Shown piece by piece: positions 1 to 8,052 of a stretch of DNA of 64,000 bases (position 1 is the first letter of the stretch; each line of letters starts with the position of its first letter). The stretch spans positions 9,548,001-9,612,000 of the forward strand of contig NZ_CP016438.1 in assembly GCF_001685355.1 (NCBI RefSeq), written 5' to 3'. Origin of the DNA: Streptomyces lincolnensis. GTDB lineage: Bacteria; Actinomycetota; Actinomycetes; Streptomycetales; Streptomycetaceae. A model generated the notes under the pieces. That model did not search any database. It was given only the letters and a program-made list of their open reading frames with translations, and had not been told where the DNA came from. The translations under genes and the position numbers were made by a program.

Positions 1-230
1 TCCCAGCACGCCCGTGTCTTGCCCGTGGAGGACTCGCCCACCACACACACCAACCGGCTGTGCCCCGTGACCGCGCCGGCCACTGCCTCGTCGAGCACCT
101 CGTCGTGCTCCCGCCGCACGTAGGCAGGCAAGGACGGCAAAGACCCCGCACCGGCCGTCGCCACCTCGACCGAGCGATGGATCTCCAGCACGAACGGATC
201 ACTGATCTCACTGATCGACCACTCGGGCAT
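1..230 (-). CDS. P-loop NTPase, N-terminal part only (runs off the left edge)
   Basis: An open frame on the minus strand continues through the left edge, so only the first 76 or so residues are visible. It reads MPEWSISEISDPFVLEIH..., then LPAYVRREHDEVLDEAV, and ends in a Walker A motif, VGESSTGKTRACW (near positions 3-40). This arrangement, a short DPF-x-LEVH leader, a PAYVxRxHD box and then GxSSTGKT, is what I remember from large Streptomyces ATP-binding proteins of the STAND/signalling type that often carry repeat domains further on. The ATG at 230 is preferred because GAGGTGG lies about ten bases upstream; an in-frame ATG at 251 is an alternative. The C-terminal domains that would define its role lie outside the window. 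Confidence 0.6.
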   Translation of the reverse strand, partial: MPEWSISEISDPFVLEIHRSVEVATAGAGSLPSLPAYVRREHDEVLDEAVAGAVTGHSRLVCVVGESSTGKTRACW

Positions 231-372
231 GGGAAGCGGGCCACCTCGCATTCGAACGGACCGGGCGGGGATCCCTGTCCGCCCCGTCCGGCCCCAAGTC
301 TTCCTCACGACAGCCCGTCCACGAGAGCGAACCCCCAGGCCGCCGAGCGGTGACAGGAGCACCCGACCGGCG

Positions 373-558
373 TCAGCCGGCGTCCCCCTGTGCGCAGGCG
401 GTGTGTACCGTCTCGGCGGCGGAACGGTCGGGCTGGTCGGCCGAGGCAATGGCCACCCTGACTCCGAGGGCCATGGTCGCCAGATACCCGCCGCCGATGA
501 CGCTCAGGGGACTCGGCGCCGCGGACTGGTGGTGGTCGCGTTGGCTGGGCCTGCTCAT
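373..558 (-). CDS. Possible small 61-residue protein of unknown function
   Basis: A 61-codon frame begins MSRPSQRDHHQSAAPSPLSV, followed by a modestly hydrophobic stretch (IGGGYLATMALGVRVAIA) and a short polar tail. Its main support is a well-placed ribosome binding site: GAGGAG lies six bases before the ATG at 558. The hydrophobic stretch could be a membrane segment or leader, but it is short. I recognise no family. It would be transcribed toward the NTPase gene at the left edge. Chance open frames are common at this GC content, so it remains tentative. Confidence 0.35.
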   Translation of the reverse strand: MSRPSQRDHHQSAAPSPLSVIGGGYLATMALGVRVAIASADQPDRSAAETVHTACAQGDAG

Positions 559-965
559 GTCCGACTCCTCGTGTTCTGCGACCGCCACTCCGGGCTGGTG
601 GCGAGGGGCCAGGCTTGCCGGTTCGACGGCCTGCGTGAAGCTGGTTGGTCGTCCCGTCAACCTCTCGTAAGAATTGGGCCGCACCTTCGCGCTCCGCGGG
701 CGGCGTCAACCAGCGCTTTCGAACTCATGGGCCGGTGCGGCGAGTTCTTACGAGAACCTGACGTGGCGACCCGATTCCCCCGTCGCGGCAGTCCCACGGG
801 CAACTCTGGTCCCAGAACGAAGGGTTCGGCGGCTCGGACGACGACCGGCCGGCCCTTCGTCGGCAACGGGCCCCTGAGCGGGGCCGACAGGCAGGACGTC
901 ACTTCCTTCTGGTGCGGCTCACCTCGTGAAGTGGTGTGCCACCCGGAAGAGTTCGGAGGAAATCC
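559..965. other. Intergenic region with no convincing gene; contains an inverted repeat
   Basis: About 400 bases lie between the possible small minus-strand gene and the DUF1996 gene. Frames on both strands here have no recognisable protein features. The one structured element is an 11-base perfect inverted repeat: TCTCGTAAGAA at 663-673 and its complement TTCTTACGAGA at 745-755, separated by 71 bases. It may be regulatory or a remnant; nothing else was seen. Confidence 0.4.
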
Positions 966-2450
966 ATGGGGCGCAACACGCGCAAACGGTCGAAGACCAC
1001 GGGCGGCAAGGTCATGGCCGCCGCCGCGGCTCTCACCCTCGGAGCAGGCGGGCTGGTGGTCGTGAATGTGTACGCCTCCGCCCACGAGAGCTCGGGCGGA
1101 AACGCCGTCAAACGATCGTCCCAAGGCTCGTCTCAAGGCGGGACCGGGCAAGCCGCGGCCTCGGAGGCCTCTACCATCGACTGCCCCGACGTCGGCAACG
1201 GGTTGCGGCAGGTGCCGGACCAGGCCAGGGCGGAGGTCGACAAGCAGCTTGCTCTGCTGGACACCCAGATCTCCGAGGCCTATCAGAGGCTACGGAGCTC
1301 GACCCGGGCCCTACAGCAGGACGGCAACTTCGCCAACAACGCGATCATGGGTCCGCTGAAGGACAAGCGGGTCGCGACGATCGACCGGATCGCCACAGCG
1401 ATGGGCAGGGCAGGGGACAGGCCGCAGGGCCTTGAGTCGCTGGCCGCCTGTACGCTGCGCGCCTCCGGCAACCAGAGCGACACCGGTGGCAACCAGAGCG
1501 ACACCGGCGACGATCAGAACGGCGGCCAGGCGGGCAACGGGCCTGTCGCCGCCGACTTCGTCGACATCACCACGGTCCAACCCAATGTGACCGCACCCCG
1601 CATGTCGCAGGAGGCATCCCGGGGGACCTTCGCCACCCAGTGCGGGGTGAACGAGAACAAGCTGTACAACAGCGACAACGTCATCGTCGCGCCCGGTGTG
1701 GACAACGGCGCCCATCACACGCACGACTACATCGGCAACCAGGCGAACGACGCGTTCGCCTCCAACGACGACTTCGCGGCCGGCGAGACGTCGTGCCAGA
1801 ACCAGGGCGACAAGTCCTCCTACTACTGGCCGGTCCTGCGGTTGCAGGACGGCACCGAGGAATTCGACGCCCAGCAACAGGGCGGCGGCGCCGAGGGCAA
1901 CACCGGCAGGATCCTCACCGCGTCCGAGGTGACCCTGGAGTACGTGGGCAACCCCGGCGGCAAGGTCGTGGCCATGCCCAAGTTCCTGCGGATCATCACC
2001 GGTGATGCCAAGGCGTTCACCAACGGCACCGCGAACGCCAACGCGGCGTGGAGCTGCACCGGCTTCGAGGACCGCCAGCTCACGGACAAGTACCCGGTCT
2101 GTCCCGAGGGCAGCAGCCTGGTCAGGACGTCCAAGTTCCAGAGCTGCTGGGACGGCCAGAACATCGACAGCGCCAACCACCGCTCCCACGTCGCGTTCGC
2201 CGATCCGGCCACGGGCGCCTGTCCGGGTGGCTTCAAGGCCATTCCGCAGCTCGTCCAGCGTCTGGTCTACGACGTGGACGCGCCCAGCCTGAACGACAAC
2301 GGCCGGTCCAGCCCGTTCTACGCGGTCGACGGCTTCCCGGAGCAGATGCACAAGCCGATCACGGACCACGGCGACTTCGTCAACGTCTTTGACGAGCAGC
2401 TGATGAACGAGATGGTCCAGTGCATCAACACCGGCCGCCAGTGCCAGTGA
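966..2450 (+). CDS. Secreted DUF1996 domain protein (non-anchored paralogue)
   Basis: The product is 494 residues with an N-terminal signal region (basic [10 protein letters not shown], then a hydrophobic [20 protein letters not shown] stretch) and so should be exported. A helical segment with [15 protein letters not shown] follows, then a short NQSDTGG-type repeat linker, then a long DUF1996 domain beginning [11 protein letters not shown] and including [21 protein letters not shown] and FQSCWDG. DUF1996 is a secreted domain of unknown function found in fungi and actinomycetes. The protein ends right after the domain (CINTGRQCQ). Its paralogue at 25771 has the same core plus a cell-wall anchor. 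GGAGGA lies six bases before the ATG at 966, which settles the start. Its 3' end overlaps the convergent hydrolase gene by 26 bases. Confidence 0.85.
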   Translation: MGRNTRKRSKTTGGKVMAAAAALTLGAGGLVVVNVYASAHESSGGNAVKRSSQGSSQGGTGQAAASEASTIDCPDVGNGLRQVPDQARAEVDKQLALLDTQISEAYQRLRSSTRALQQDGNFANNAIMGPLKDKRVATIDRIATAMGRAGDRPQGLESLAACTLRASGNQSDTGGNQSDTGDDQNGGQAGNGPVAADFVDITTVQPNVTAPRMSQEASRGTFATQCGVNENKLYNSDNVIVAPGVDNGAHHTHDYIGNQANDAFASNDDFAAGETSCQNQGDKSSYYWPVLRLQDGTEEFDAQQQGGGAEGNTGRILTASEVTLEYVGNPGGKVVAMPKFLRIITGDAKAFTNGTANANAAWSCTGFEDRQLTDKYPVCPEGSSLVRTSKFQSCWDGQNIDSANHRSHVAFADPATGACPGGFKAIPQLVQRLVYDVDAPSLNDNGRSSPFYAVDGFPEQMHKPITDHGDFVNVFDEQLMNEMVQCINTGRQCQ

Positions 2451-3279
2451 TGTCACCGCGTCGATCGCCCATGGCGGAGACCGGCTTCAGGGCGAACGGG
2501 AGGATCGCCTCGGCCATCGCGGCGGGATCCGTGAGGTATGCGTCATGCGCCTGGCCGGGGATCTCCACGAGGCTGCCGTTCGGCAGGGACCGCTTCAGAC
2601 GCCGGGACGTGTCGGTGAGCCACGGCGGACTGAGCTCTCCGACGACCAGGAGAGTGGGGGTCTCCAGGCGAGCGAACCGTTCGAGGTCGTCGCCGAAGGC
2701 GTCCATGGCGCGGACCTCGCGGGCCCAGGTGGGAGTCATCGACGCGCGTACGGACCACACCGGCTCTCGGCGGAACGCCTCGATCGCCTCCTCCGGCAGC
2801 TTCAGGAAGTTCCGGAGGCCGAGGGCCAGGGCATGGTCGAGGTCGCCCTTCTCCACCGCCTCTTCGAACGGTGCGAGGGCTGCCCCGCCGACGGGGCCGT
2901 GCACCGGCACGGGGGGCTCGTAGAGGATGAACCCGGCGGGAGGCTGCCTGAGTGCGAGCCCCAGGGTGACGAGTCCGCCGTAGGAGTGGCCGAGCAGAAT
3001 CGCGTCGGAGCCCGCGAGTTCGAGGACGGCGGCGATGTCCTCCTGCTCGCGCTCGATGCTGAAGTCGGGGCTGTCTGCACTGGCTCCGTGGCCGCGGCGG
3101 TCGACGGCGTAGGTGCTCATGTGGGGCGCGAGGGCGTCGGCCAGGAGTTGCCAGTCCTGGGCGGCGCACAGGGCTCCGGGGGACACGACCAGGGGACGGC
3201 CCTGGCCGGTGACAGTGACGGCGATGGCGGTGCCGTCGGCGGAGGTGACGTGAGTCTGCCGGGGGCTGATGTCGGTCAT
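2425..3279 (-). CDS. Alpha/beta hydrolase
   Basis: A 284-residue cytoplasmic alpha/beta-hydrolase-fold protein. The nucleophile elbow GHSYGG is at residues 97-102 (Ser99), the family DRRGHGAS strand-turn precedes it, and a likely catalytic His lies in the C-terminal PGQAHDAYL. The ATG at 3279 (MTDISPRQ) is chosen over the upstream in-frame codon because a purine-rich AGGAAAGAGAA precedes it and because the family usually begins close to the first beta strand. The gene is divergent from padR across a large palindrome, which suggests it is the regulated target. The C-terminus ([12 protein letters not shown]...) runs past the family fold and overlaps the DUF1996 gene. The substrate cannot be told. 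Confidence 0.85.
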   Translation of the reverse strand: MTDISPRQTHVTSADGTAIAVTVTGQGRPLVVSPGALCAAQDWQLLADALAPHMSTYAVDRRGHGASADSPDFSIEREQEDIAAVLELAGSDAILLGHSYGGLVTLGLALRQPPAGFILYEPPVPVHGPVGGAALAPFEEAVEKGDLDHALALGLRNFLKLPEEAIEAFRREPVWSVRASMTPTWAREVRAMDAFGDDLERFARLETPTLLVVGELSPPWLTDTSRRLKRSLPNGSLVEIPGQAHDAYLTDPAAMAEAILPFALKPVSAMGDRRGDITGTGGRC

Positions 3280-3337
3280 GTTCTCTTTCCTTTTCTCTTT
3301 CCTTGCGGGGATGGCGGCTGGGTTCACGCCCGACAGT

Positions 3338-3369
3338 ACATCGATTCGATGTGCACATCGAATCGATGT
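3338..3369. promoter_or_regulatory. 32-bp perfect palindrome, probable PadR operator
   Basis: Two 15-base palindromes, ACATCGATTCGATGT (3338-3352) and ACATCGAATCGATGT (3355-3369), are separated by GC, and the whole 32 bases is also one perfect palindrome. Each unit has the ACAT...ATGT ends known from PadR-family operators. It sits 58 bases upstream of the hydrolase start and 14 bases upstream of the PadR start, in their shared divergent promoter. A PadR dimer on each unit, repressing both genes, is the natural reading. Confidence 0.75.
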
Positions 3370-3383
3370 GAGAAGATGGCGTC

Positions 3384-3956
3384 ATGCTGGAACTCGCGAT
3401 CCTCGGCTTCCTCGCCGACGGCCCCCTGCACGGCCATGAGCTGCGCCGCCGCGTCACCCAGCTGTCCGGGTACACGCGTCCGGTCAGCGACGGCAGCCTC
3501 TACCCGGCCATCAACCGCCTGACGAAGGCGGGTCTCCTGGAGCGGCACACCGAGCCGGGCGCGGGCGCGGCGCGGTACGTCCTGAGCCTCACCGAGGCCG
3601 GGCGTACCGAGATGCTGAAGCGACTGCGCGAGCCCGCCGACCACGAGATCACCGACTTCACTCGGTTCTTCACGATCCTGGCGTTCCTCTCCCAACTGCC
3701 GGACGTCACCGAACAGCACGCGGTGCTCCGCCGGCGGCTCGACTTCCTGGAGGCGCCGGCGAGCTTCTTCTACGACGGGGACCGCCCCCTGCGCGCGGAA
3801 AACGTCGCCGACCCCTACCGTCGCGGCATGCTGCTCACCGCCCGCGCCATCAGCCGCGCCGAACGCACCTGGCTGCGCGAGGTCCTGGGCGAAGCCGACC
3901 CCGGCGCCGCGCGCCCCGGTGATGGTCCCGTTACGCTCGATGAGCACGCGAGCTGA
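3384..3956 (+). CDS. PadR family transcriptional regulator
   Basis: A 190-residue PadR-type repressor. The N-terminal winged helix is clear: LAILGFLADGPLHGHELRRR, then DGSLYPAINRLTKAGLLERH and a wing (ARYVLSLTEAG). The remaining 100 residues form the usual helical dimerisation region of the longer PadR subgroup. It lies directly beside the 32-bp palindrome and is divergent from the alpha/beta hydrolase gene, so autoregulation plus control of the hydrolase is likely. The reductase at 3977 follows by 20 bases and probably shares its transcript. The ribosome binding site is weak (GAGAAG, rather distant). The inducer is unknown. Confidence 0.9.
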   Translation: MLELAILGFLADGPLHGHELRRRVTQLSGYTRPVSDGSLYPAINRLTKAGLLERHTEPGAGAARYVLSLTEAGRTEMLKRLREPADHEITDFTRFFTILAFLSQLPDVTEQHAVLRRRLDFLEAPASFFYDGDRPLRAENVADPYRRGMLLTARAISRAERTWLREVLGEADPGAARPGDGPVTLDEHAS

Positions 3957-3976
3957 GAGGCTACGGAGGTCTGCAC

Positions 3977-4957
3977 ATGCTTGCTTCCTGGTACGACCGA
4001 CAGGGCCCGGCAGCCGATGTGTTCCAGGTGGGCGAGCTGCCCGAGCCGCAACCCGGCCCGGGTGAGGTACGCGTGCGCATCACCGTGTCAGGCGTCAATC
4101 CCGGCGACACCAAGAAGCGGCGCGGCTGGCTCGGCTCCTCCATGGCCTTTCCGCGCGTGATCCCGCACAGCGACGGTGCCGGCGTGATCGACGCCGTCGG
4201 TGAGGGCGTCGACGGCACTCGGGTGGGCCGGCGGGTGTGGGTGTACGGCGCCCAGTCCTACCGCGCCTTCGGCACCGCGGCGCAGTACTCGGTCGTACCG
4301 GAGCACTTGGCCGTGTCCCTCCCCGATCACCTCGGCGACGAACTCGGCGCCGCCCTGGGCATCCCGGGCATCACCGCCCACCGCGCCGTGTTCGGCGACG
4401 GGTCGGTCGACGGCAGGACCGTACTGGTGCAGGGGGTCCTCGGCGGCGTCGGCTCCATGGCGGCCCAGCTGGCCCGCTGGGGCGGAGCGACCGTCATCGG
4501 CACCGTGACACGCGGCAAGGACCTCGACCGCGTCGATTCCTCCGTGGTGTCCCACGCCGTGGCACTGGACGAGGACGACCCGGCCAAGGCGATCCGCGCC
4601 CACGCGCCGCAGGGCGTGCACCGGATCGTCGAAGTGGCCCTCTCCGACAACGCCGACCTGGACGCCGAGGTGGTGGCGAACGACGCGGTCATCGCCGCCT
4701 ACGCCACCCGGGCCGACCGGCCGCAGGTGCCGTTCTGGCCCCTGCTGTTCGCCAACGTGACCCTGCGCCTGATCGGTAGCGACGACTTCCCCGTCGAGGC
4801 GAAACGGCAGGCAGCCCGCGACCTCACCGCCGCGGCCGCGGTCGGTGCCCTCACCGTCGACATCGGCGCCCGCTACCCACTGGACGAGATCGCCCAGGCC
4901 CACGACCGCGTCGACGTCGGTGGCCGCGGCCGCGTTCTGGTCACCATCCCCCAGTGA
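3977..4957 (+). CDS. NADPH:quinone reductase-like medium-chain dehydrogenase
   Basis: A 326-residue zinc-independent MDR-superfamily protein. The GroES-like N-terminal half has VRVRITVSGVNPGDTKKR and PHSDGAGVIDAVG; the Rossmann half has the nucleotide-binding loop GVLGGVGSMAAQLA (residues about 153-166) and ends VGGRGRVLVTIPQ. Cysteines that would bind structural zinc are absent, as in quinone oxidoreductases of the zeta-crystallin type. It most likely reduces quinones or enones with NADPH in the cytoplasm. ACGGAGG before the ATG gives a good ribosome binding site, and the 20-base gap after padR suggests co-transcription, so the locus may respond to an electrophilic inducer. Confidence 0.85.
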   Translation: MLASWYDRQGPAADVFQVGELPEPQPGPGEVRVRITVSGVNPGDTKKRRGWLGSSMAFPRVIPHSDGAGVIDAVGEGVDGTRVGRRVWVYGAQSYRAFGTAAQYSVVPEHLAVSLPDHLGDELGAALGIPGITAHRAVFGDGSVDGRTVLVQGVLGGVGSMAAQLARWGGATVIGTVTRGKDLDRVDSSVVSHAVALDEDDPAKAIRAHAPQGVHRIVEVALSDNADLDAEVVANDAVIAAYATRADRPQVPFWPLLFANVTLRLIGSDDFPVEAKRQAARDLTAAAAVGALTVDIGARYPLDEIAQAHDRVDVGGRGRVLVTIPQ

Positions 4958-4976
4958 CCACGTCAAGGCCACCGCG

Positions 4977-5235
4977 GGCGCCCAGGTCCGCGCAGGCCTT
5001 GAGGAAAAGCTGTGGGTCGGGCTTCTCGCGGCCCGCTTCGCAGGAGATCACGCACGCGTCGATCAGGTCCTCAAGCCCGGCACGGGCCAGGTGGATCCGC
5101 AGGTCCCAGGCGAAGTCGCTCCCGATCCCGATGCGCACTCCCCGGGCGCGCAGTGCGCGGCGCGTGGGTTCGGTGTCGCGGTAGGGCAGCCAGGCGTCGG
5201 GTGCGGTGAGTTCCCGGTACGCCGTCTCCTCGATG
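4977..5235 (-). pseudogene. Remnant of a HAD family hydrolase
   Basis: On the minus strand about 85 residues read as the middle of a HAD-IA hydrolase: AYRELTAPDAWLPY, then RGVRIGIGSDFAWDLRIHLA (motif II region) and CEAGREKPDPQLFLKACADLG (motif III lysine). The N-terminal DxDGT motif I and the C-terminal GD motif IV, both needed for catalysis, are missing. The homology stops abruptly beside the end of the reductase gene at 4957, and the upstream residues are unrelated proline/arginine-rich translation. It looks like a gene trimmed at both ends rather than a frameshift. It is not expected to be functional. Confidence 0.65.
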
Positions 5236-5406
5236 CCGCCGGGTGACGGTGCGCGGGACCCCTCCCGGGGGCCTTCGCGTAGAACGGGGCTGTGCCCACC
5301 CTCCTGGTTCTCGCCGCGCTGTCCGGCTGCGGCTCCGACACCGCGAAGCTGCGGCACTTTTCGGCGGAACACTGGTTGTCGTACGCGTCTTCGAGGAGGG
5401 GTGGAC

Positions 5407-5853
5407 ATGGGGCAGGTGCGCGAGGGAGTACGGCTGGGGGCCTGGGCCGTCGGCGGGATCGTCGGCCTGGCGGTGTTGTACGTGATCGGGGTGTTCGCCT
5501 TCGGTGGCGCGGGGTGGATCACCGCCCCGTTCCGCGGTGAGGCGGACAGGCGGGAGAACACCGTGGGCTCGGGCGAGTTCCGGCAGACCGCGTACGAGGA
5601 GTTCTTCGATCTGTGCGAGGCCGTGCAGAACGCCGAAGGGACGATCCGGGCGCTCCAGGAGGAGCGGAAGACCGCTTCGGAGACCCGCGCGACGCAGATC
5701 GACCAGTCGGTCACCGCGCTGAGGGCCACGCGGATCGAGTCGGTCAACGCCTACAACTCGAAGGCCGCCCAGGAGCACCGCGCGCCCTTCCACGACAAGG
5801 ATCTGCCGTACCGGCTGGATGCCGACGTCGAGCGCACGACGTGCACCAACTGA
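5407..5853 (+). CDS. Small single-pass membrane protein of unknown function
   Basis: A 148-residue protein with one clear membrane segment near the N-terminus (about residues 12-32, LGAWAVGGIVGLAVLYVIGV), followed by a polar, largely alpha-helical region (EEFFDLCEAVQNAEGTIRAL, EERKTASETRATQIDQSV) that should lie outside the cell and could form a coiled coil. The last residues contain RTTCTN. GAGGAGGGG before the ATG at 5407 supports this start over longer frames. The lipoprotein gene at 5888 follows by 34 bases and probably belongs to the same transcript. No family is recognised; a prophage-like or envelope role is a guess only. Confidence 0.65.
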   Translation: MGQVREGVRLGAWAVGGIVGLAVLYVIGVFAFGGAGWITAPFRGEADRRENTVGSGEFRQTAYEEFFDLCEAVQNAEGTIRALQEERKTASETRATQIDQSVTALRATRIESVNAYNSKAAQEHRAPFHDKDLPYRLDADVERTTCTN

Positions 5854-5887
5854 TCCCCATCTCATCCCGGGAAGAGGGCAGCACCGC

Positions 5888-6442
5888 ATGAAGAAGTCCG
5901 TACGCATGGTCCTGGCCGCCGTTGTCGCGCTCGTCCTGGGCCTTGCCCTGACGTCCTGCACCGACTCCAGCCAGGACAAGGAGAACAAGGCCAAGCAGGA
6001 CAACTACGATCACCTGGTGGCCCAGCAGCCGGCGGGCCGCATGGAGTACTCGCCGACCCGCGAAGCGATCAACCAGTGGATCAAGACGTGGGGAAAGCGC
6101 GGCAAGCTCTCGTACGTCTACATCCAGAACGCCAATGGTGCGTACGGGTACTTCATCATGAAGGGCCTGCCGGTGCCGCGCTGCAAGATGCTCACGCCGA
6201 CGGAGAGGGCGGAGTCCTCCAACAACGGCGTCGCGGTCCTCGCGCAGCCCGGCATGGACGGCACCTACACGTCGGGTTCCACCTGCAACGCCTACTACGG
6301 ATTCGACGCCACGACGGGCGCGTACATGGAGTTCACGGTCGGCACGAACCAGTCGTTCTTCCTGTTCGACAAGCCCATGACGATGCCGGAGTACGCCAGC
6401 GCCAAGCAGCTGGGGCCGACCTCGGTGAAGGACGTCGAGTAA
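5888..6442 (+). CDS. Putative lipoprotein of unknown function
   Basis: A 184-residue protein with a typical lipoprotein signal: MKKSVRM, a hydrophobic stretch, and the lipobox LTSC at about residues 20-23, after which the mature protein would be lipid-anchored on the outer face of the membrane. The mature part contains AINQWIKTWGKRGKLSYVYI and YGYFIMKGLPVPRCKML plus a second cysteine-bearing segment (GSTCNAYYGFD). GAAGAGGGCA precedes the ATG at 5888. It follows the small membrane protein gene and is convergent with the sigma-factor pair (15-base gap). Similar short lipoproteins occur in Streptomyces and prophages, but I assign no function. Confidence 0.75.
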   Translation: MKKSVRMVLAAVVALVLGLALTSCTDSSQDKENKAKQDNYDHLVAQQPAGRMEYSPTREAINQWIKTWGKRGKLSYVYIQNANGAYGYFIMKGLPVPRCKMLTPTERAESSNNGVAVLAQPGMDGTYTSGSTCNAYYGFDATTGAYMEFTVGTNQSFFLFDKPMTMPEYASAKQLGPTSVKDVE

Positions 6443-6457
6443 CGACCGGGTCCTCCG

Positions 6458-6697
6458 TCATTCGGTACTCCCGGGCGTGACGATGCGTACCCTCGCCGTG
6501 CGACGGCCGGGGTTGCGCAGGGCGCGGACGCCCGTGTCGCGGAGCCAGAACCCGGCGTCGCGTCCGAGGACCGGACCGGGTGCGCCGTCGCGCAGCTCCA
6601 GCTGCACCCGCCCGCGGGTGACGACGGCGAACGCGTCGTGCCACTCCGCCGCGAGCACCGCGACACGTACGCCACCGCGCAGCGTGAGCGTCCTCAT
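6458..6697 (-). CDS. Small cupin-like protein
   Basis: A 79-residue protein rich in short beta strands: MRTLTLRGGVRVAVLAAEWH, AFAVVTRGRVQLELRDG and a final ARVRIVTPG. The pattern resembles half of a cupin barrel, but metal-binding histidines are not obvious, so the call is structural only. It starts six bases after the stop of the ECF sigma factor gene and must be translated from the same message. That pairing suggests a role connected to the sigma factor, perhaps sensing or modulating its activity, but this is inference. Confidence 0.6.
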   Translation of the reverse strand: MRTLTLRGGVRVAVLAAEWHDAFAVVTRGRVQLELRDGAPGPVLGRDAGFWLRDTGVRALRNPGRRTARVRIVTPGSTE

Positions 6698-6702
6698 GGG
6701 GG

Positions 6703-7701
6703 CTACTCCGCGTCCGCCGGCAGGCGCTCGGGCAGCCCGAGCCGGGGGAACTGATCGTCATGGAACGTGGTGATCTCCGCGATCGCCCCGCCGGTGATGC
6801 GCAGGACGTCGAGGGTCAGTGGCAGGTAGGCGCCCTGCTGCTCCTGCCAGAGGTAGAAGGCGAGGGCGGGCTGCCGGTTCACCGATGTGTGGACGCAACG
6901 CATGCGCCCCAGGTCCGCGAACCCGTCCTCGACCCAGTTGTTCACCACCATGTCGCGACCGATGGTCAGGCCCGGGGTGGGCGGCATCGAGAAGCGGACG
7001 TCGTCCCGCAGCATGGCGGCGAGACCGTCGATGTCCTTGGCGACGCTCGCGTCGGTGAAGCGGCGCACCAACTCGCGTGTCGCGGCGTCCTGTTCGCCGC
7101 CGGTCCAGTCCTGCCGCTCGGCGGGCAGGTGCTCCCGCATGCCGGCGCGAGCCCGCTGGAGCGCGCTGTTCACGGAGTTGACGGAGTCTCCGAGGAGCTC
7201 CGCGACGTCCTTCGCCCGCCAGCCGAGCACGTCCCGCAGGATCAGCACGGCCCGCGGACGTGGCGCGAGGTGCTGGACGGCGACCAGGTACGCCAGCTCG
7301 ATCGTCTCCCGCGCGACGGCGACGGTCTCCGGCTCGTCCGCGTCGCCCGCGGCCAGTTCGTCGAGCAGTCGGTCCGGGTAGGGCTGAAGCCACAGCACCT
7401 CGCCGCCGGTCGCGGGCTCCGGGCGGCACTTGGCGAGCAGGTCCAGGCAGGCGTTGGTGGCGATCCGGTACAGCCAGGCCCGGAACGTCGACCGCCCCTC
7501 GAAGGTCTCCCGCCGCCGCCAGGCACGCAGGAACGTCTCCTGCACGGTGTCCTCGGCGTCCTCGAACGACCCGAGCATCCGGTAGCAGTGCACGTGCAGC
7601 TCCCGCCGGTGCCGCTCCGCCAGCCCCGAGAACACCGGCTCGTCGACCTCGCCCAGCCCGCTCACGCCCAGCTCCTCCGGCCGCGTTTCCGCAGTCATCA
7701 T
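6703..7701 (-). CDS. ECF RNA polymerase sigma factor with C-terminal SnoaL-like domain
   Basis: A 332-residue sigma-70 family protein. Region 2 is at about residues 30-95 (HCYRMLGSFEDAEDTVQETF, FRAWLYRIATNACLD), region 4 at about 140-200 (LPRPRAVLIL-type segment, then WRAKDVAELLGDSVNSVNSA), and a SnoaL/NTF2-like domain fills the C-terminal 120 residues (RRFTDASVAKDIDGLAAMLR). ECF factors with such a fused domain (SigJ/SigG-type) use the extension in place of a separate anti-sigma factor. Purine-rich GGAAGGA lies before the paired ATG codons at 7701/7698; the first is used here. The small cupin-like gene follows by five bases. The regulon cannot be deduced from this window. Confidence 0.9.
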   Translation of the reverse strand: MMTAETRPEELGVSGLGEVDEPVFSGLAERHRRELHVHCYRMLGSFEDAEDTVQETFLRAWRRRETFEGRSTFRAWLYRIATNACLDLLAKCRPEPATGGEVLWLQPYPDRLLDELAAGDADEPETVAVARETIELAYLVAVQHLAPRPRAVLILRDVLGWRAKDVAELLGDSVNSVNSALQRARAGMREHLPAERQDWTGGEQDAATRELVRRFTDASVAKDIDGLAAMLRDDVRFSMPPTPGLTIGRDMVVNNWVEDGFADLGRMRCVHTSVNRQPALAFYLWQEQQGAYLPLTLDVLRITGGAIAEITTFHDDQFPRLGLPERLPADAE

Positions 7702-8049
7702 GTTGTCCTTCCGCCTTGTCGTGTCCCGTCGTAGGTGTGACGGGCACGGGCGCGAAAACTCATCACCGGCCGACGGACAGCACCGAATCCGGGAGCAACG
7801 TGCCCTGGACGAGGGCGTGGGCCCGCGCCTACGACGGTTCGGCGCCGCCTTCGGGGTGGTCGTGGTGCTCGCGCCCCATCTCCGTCACCCCCTGCCCGGT
7901 CGCGCGCGGTCAGCAGACACGATCCACCAATTCCGCCGGTGCGTCAGACGGAACCACGCCGACGCGACGCCGCGCGACATCCGGTATGACGCGCCTCCGA
8001 ACCGTCGGTCTCCGTGCCAGGAGTCTCCGTGCCGCGGGTCTCCGTGCCG
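7702..8049. other. Intergenic region without a supported gene
   Basis: About 350 bases separate the sigma-factor start from the end of the reductase gene at 8050. It must carry the sigma-factor promoter. Frames crossing it are shadow frames of neighbours with no recognisable protein. The right end holds most of a three-copy 15-base tandem repeat (listed separately). Confidence 0.5.
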
Positions 8050-8052
8050 TCA
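8008..8052. repeat. Three tandem 15-bp repeats at the stop codon of the reductase gene
   Basis: Units GTCTCCGTGCCAGGA (8008), GTCTCCGTGCCGCGG (8023) and GTCTCCGTGCCGTCA (8038) lie head to tail. The last unit contains the complement of the TGA stop of the minus-strand reductase. Past that stop, in the same minus frame, the units read RHGDP, RHGDS, WHGD, so the array would encode a pentapeptide repeat if the stop were lost. Confidence 0.7.
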
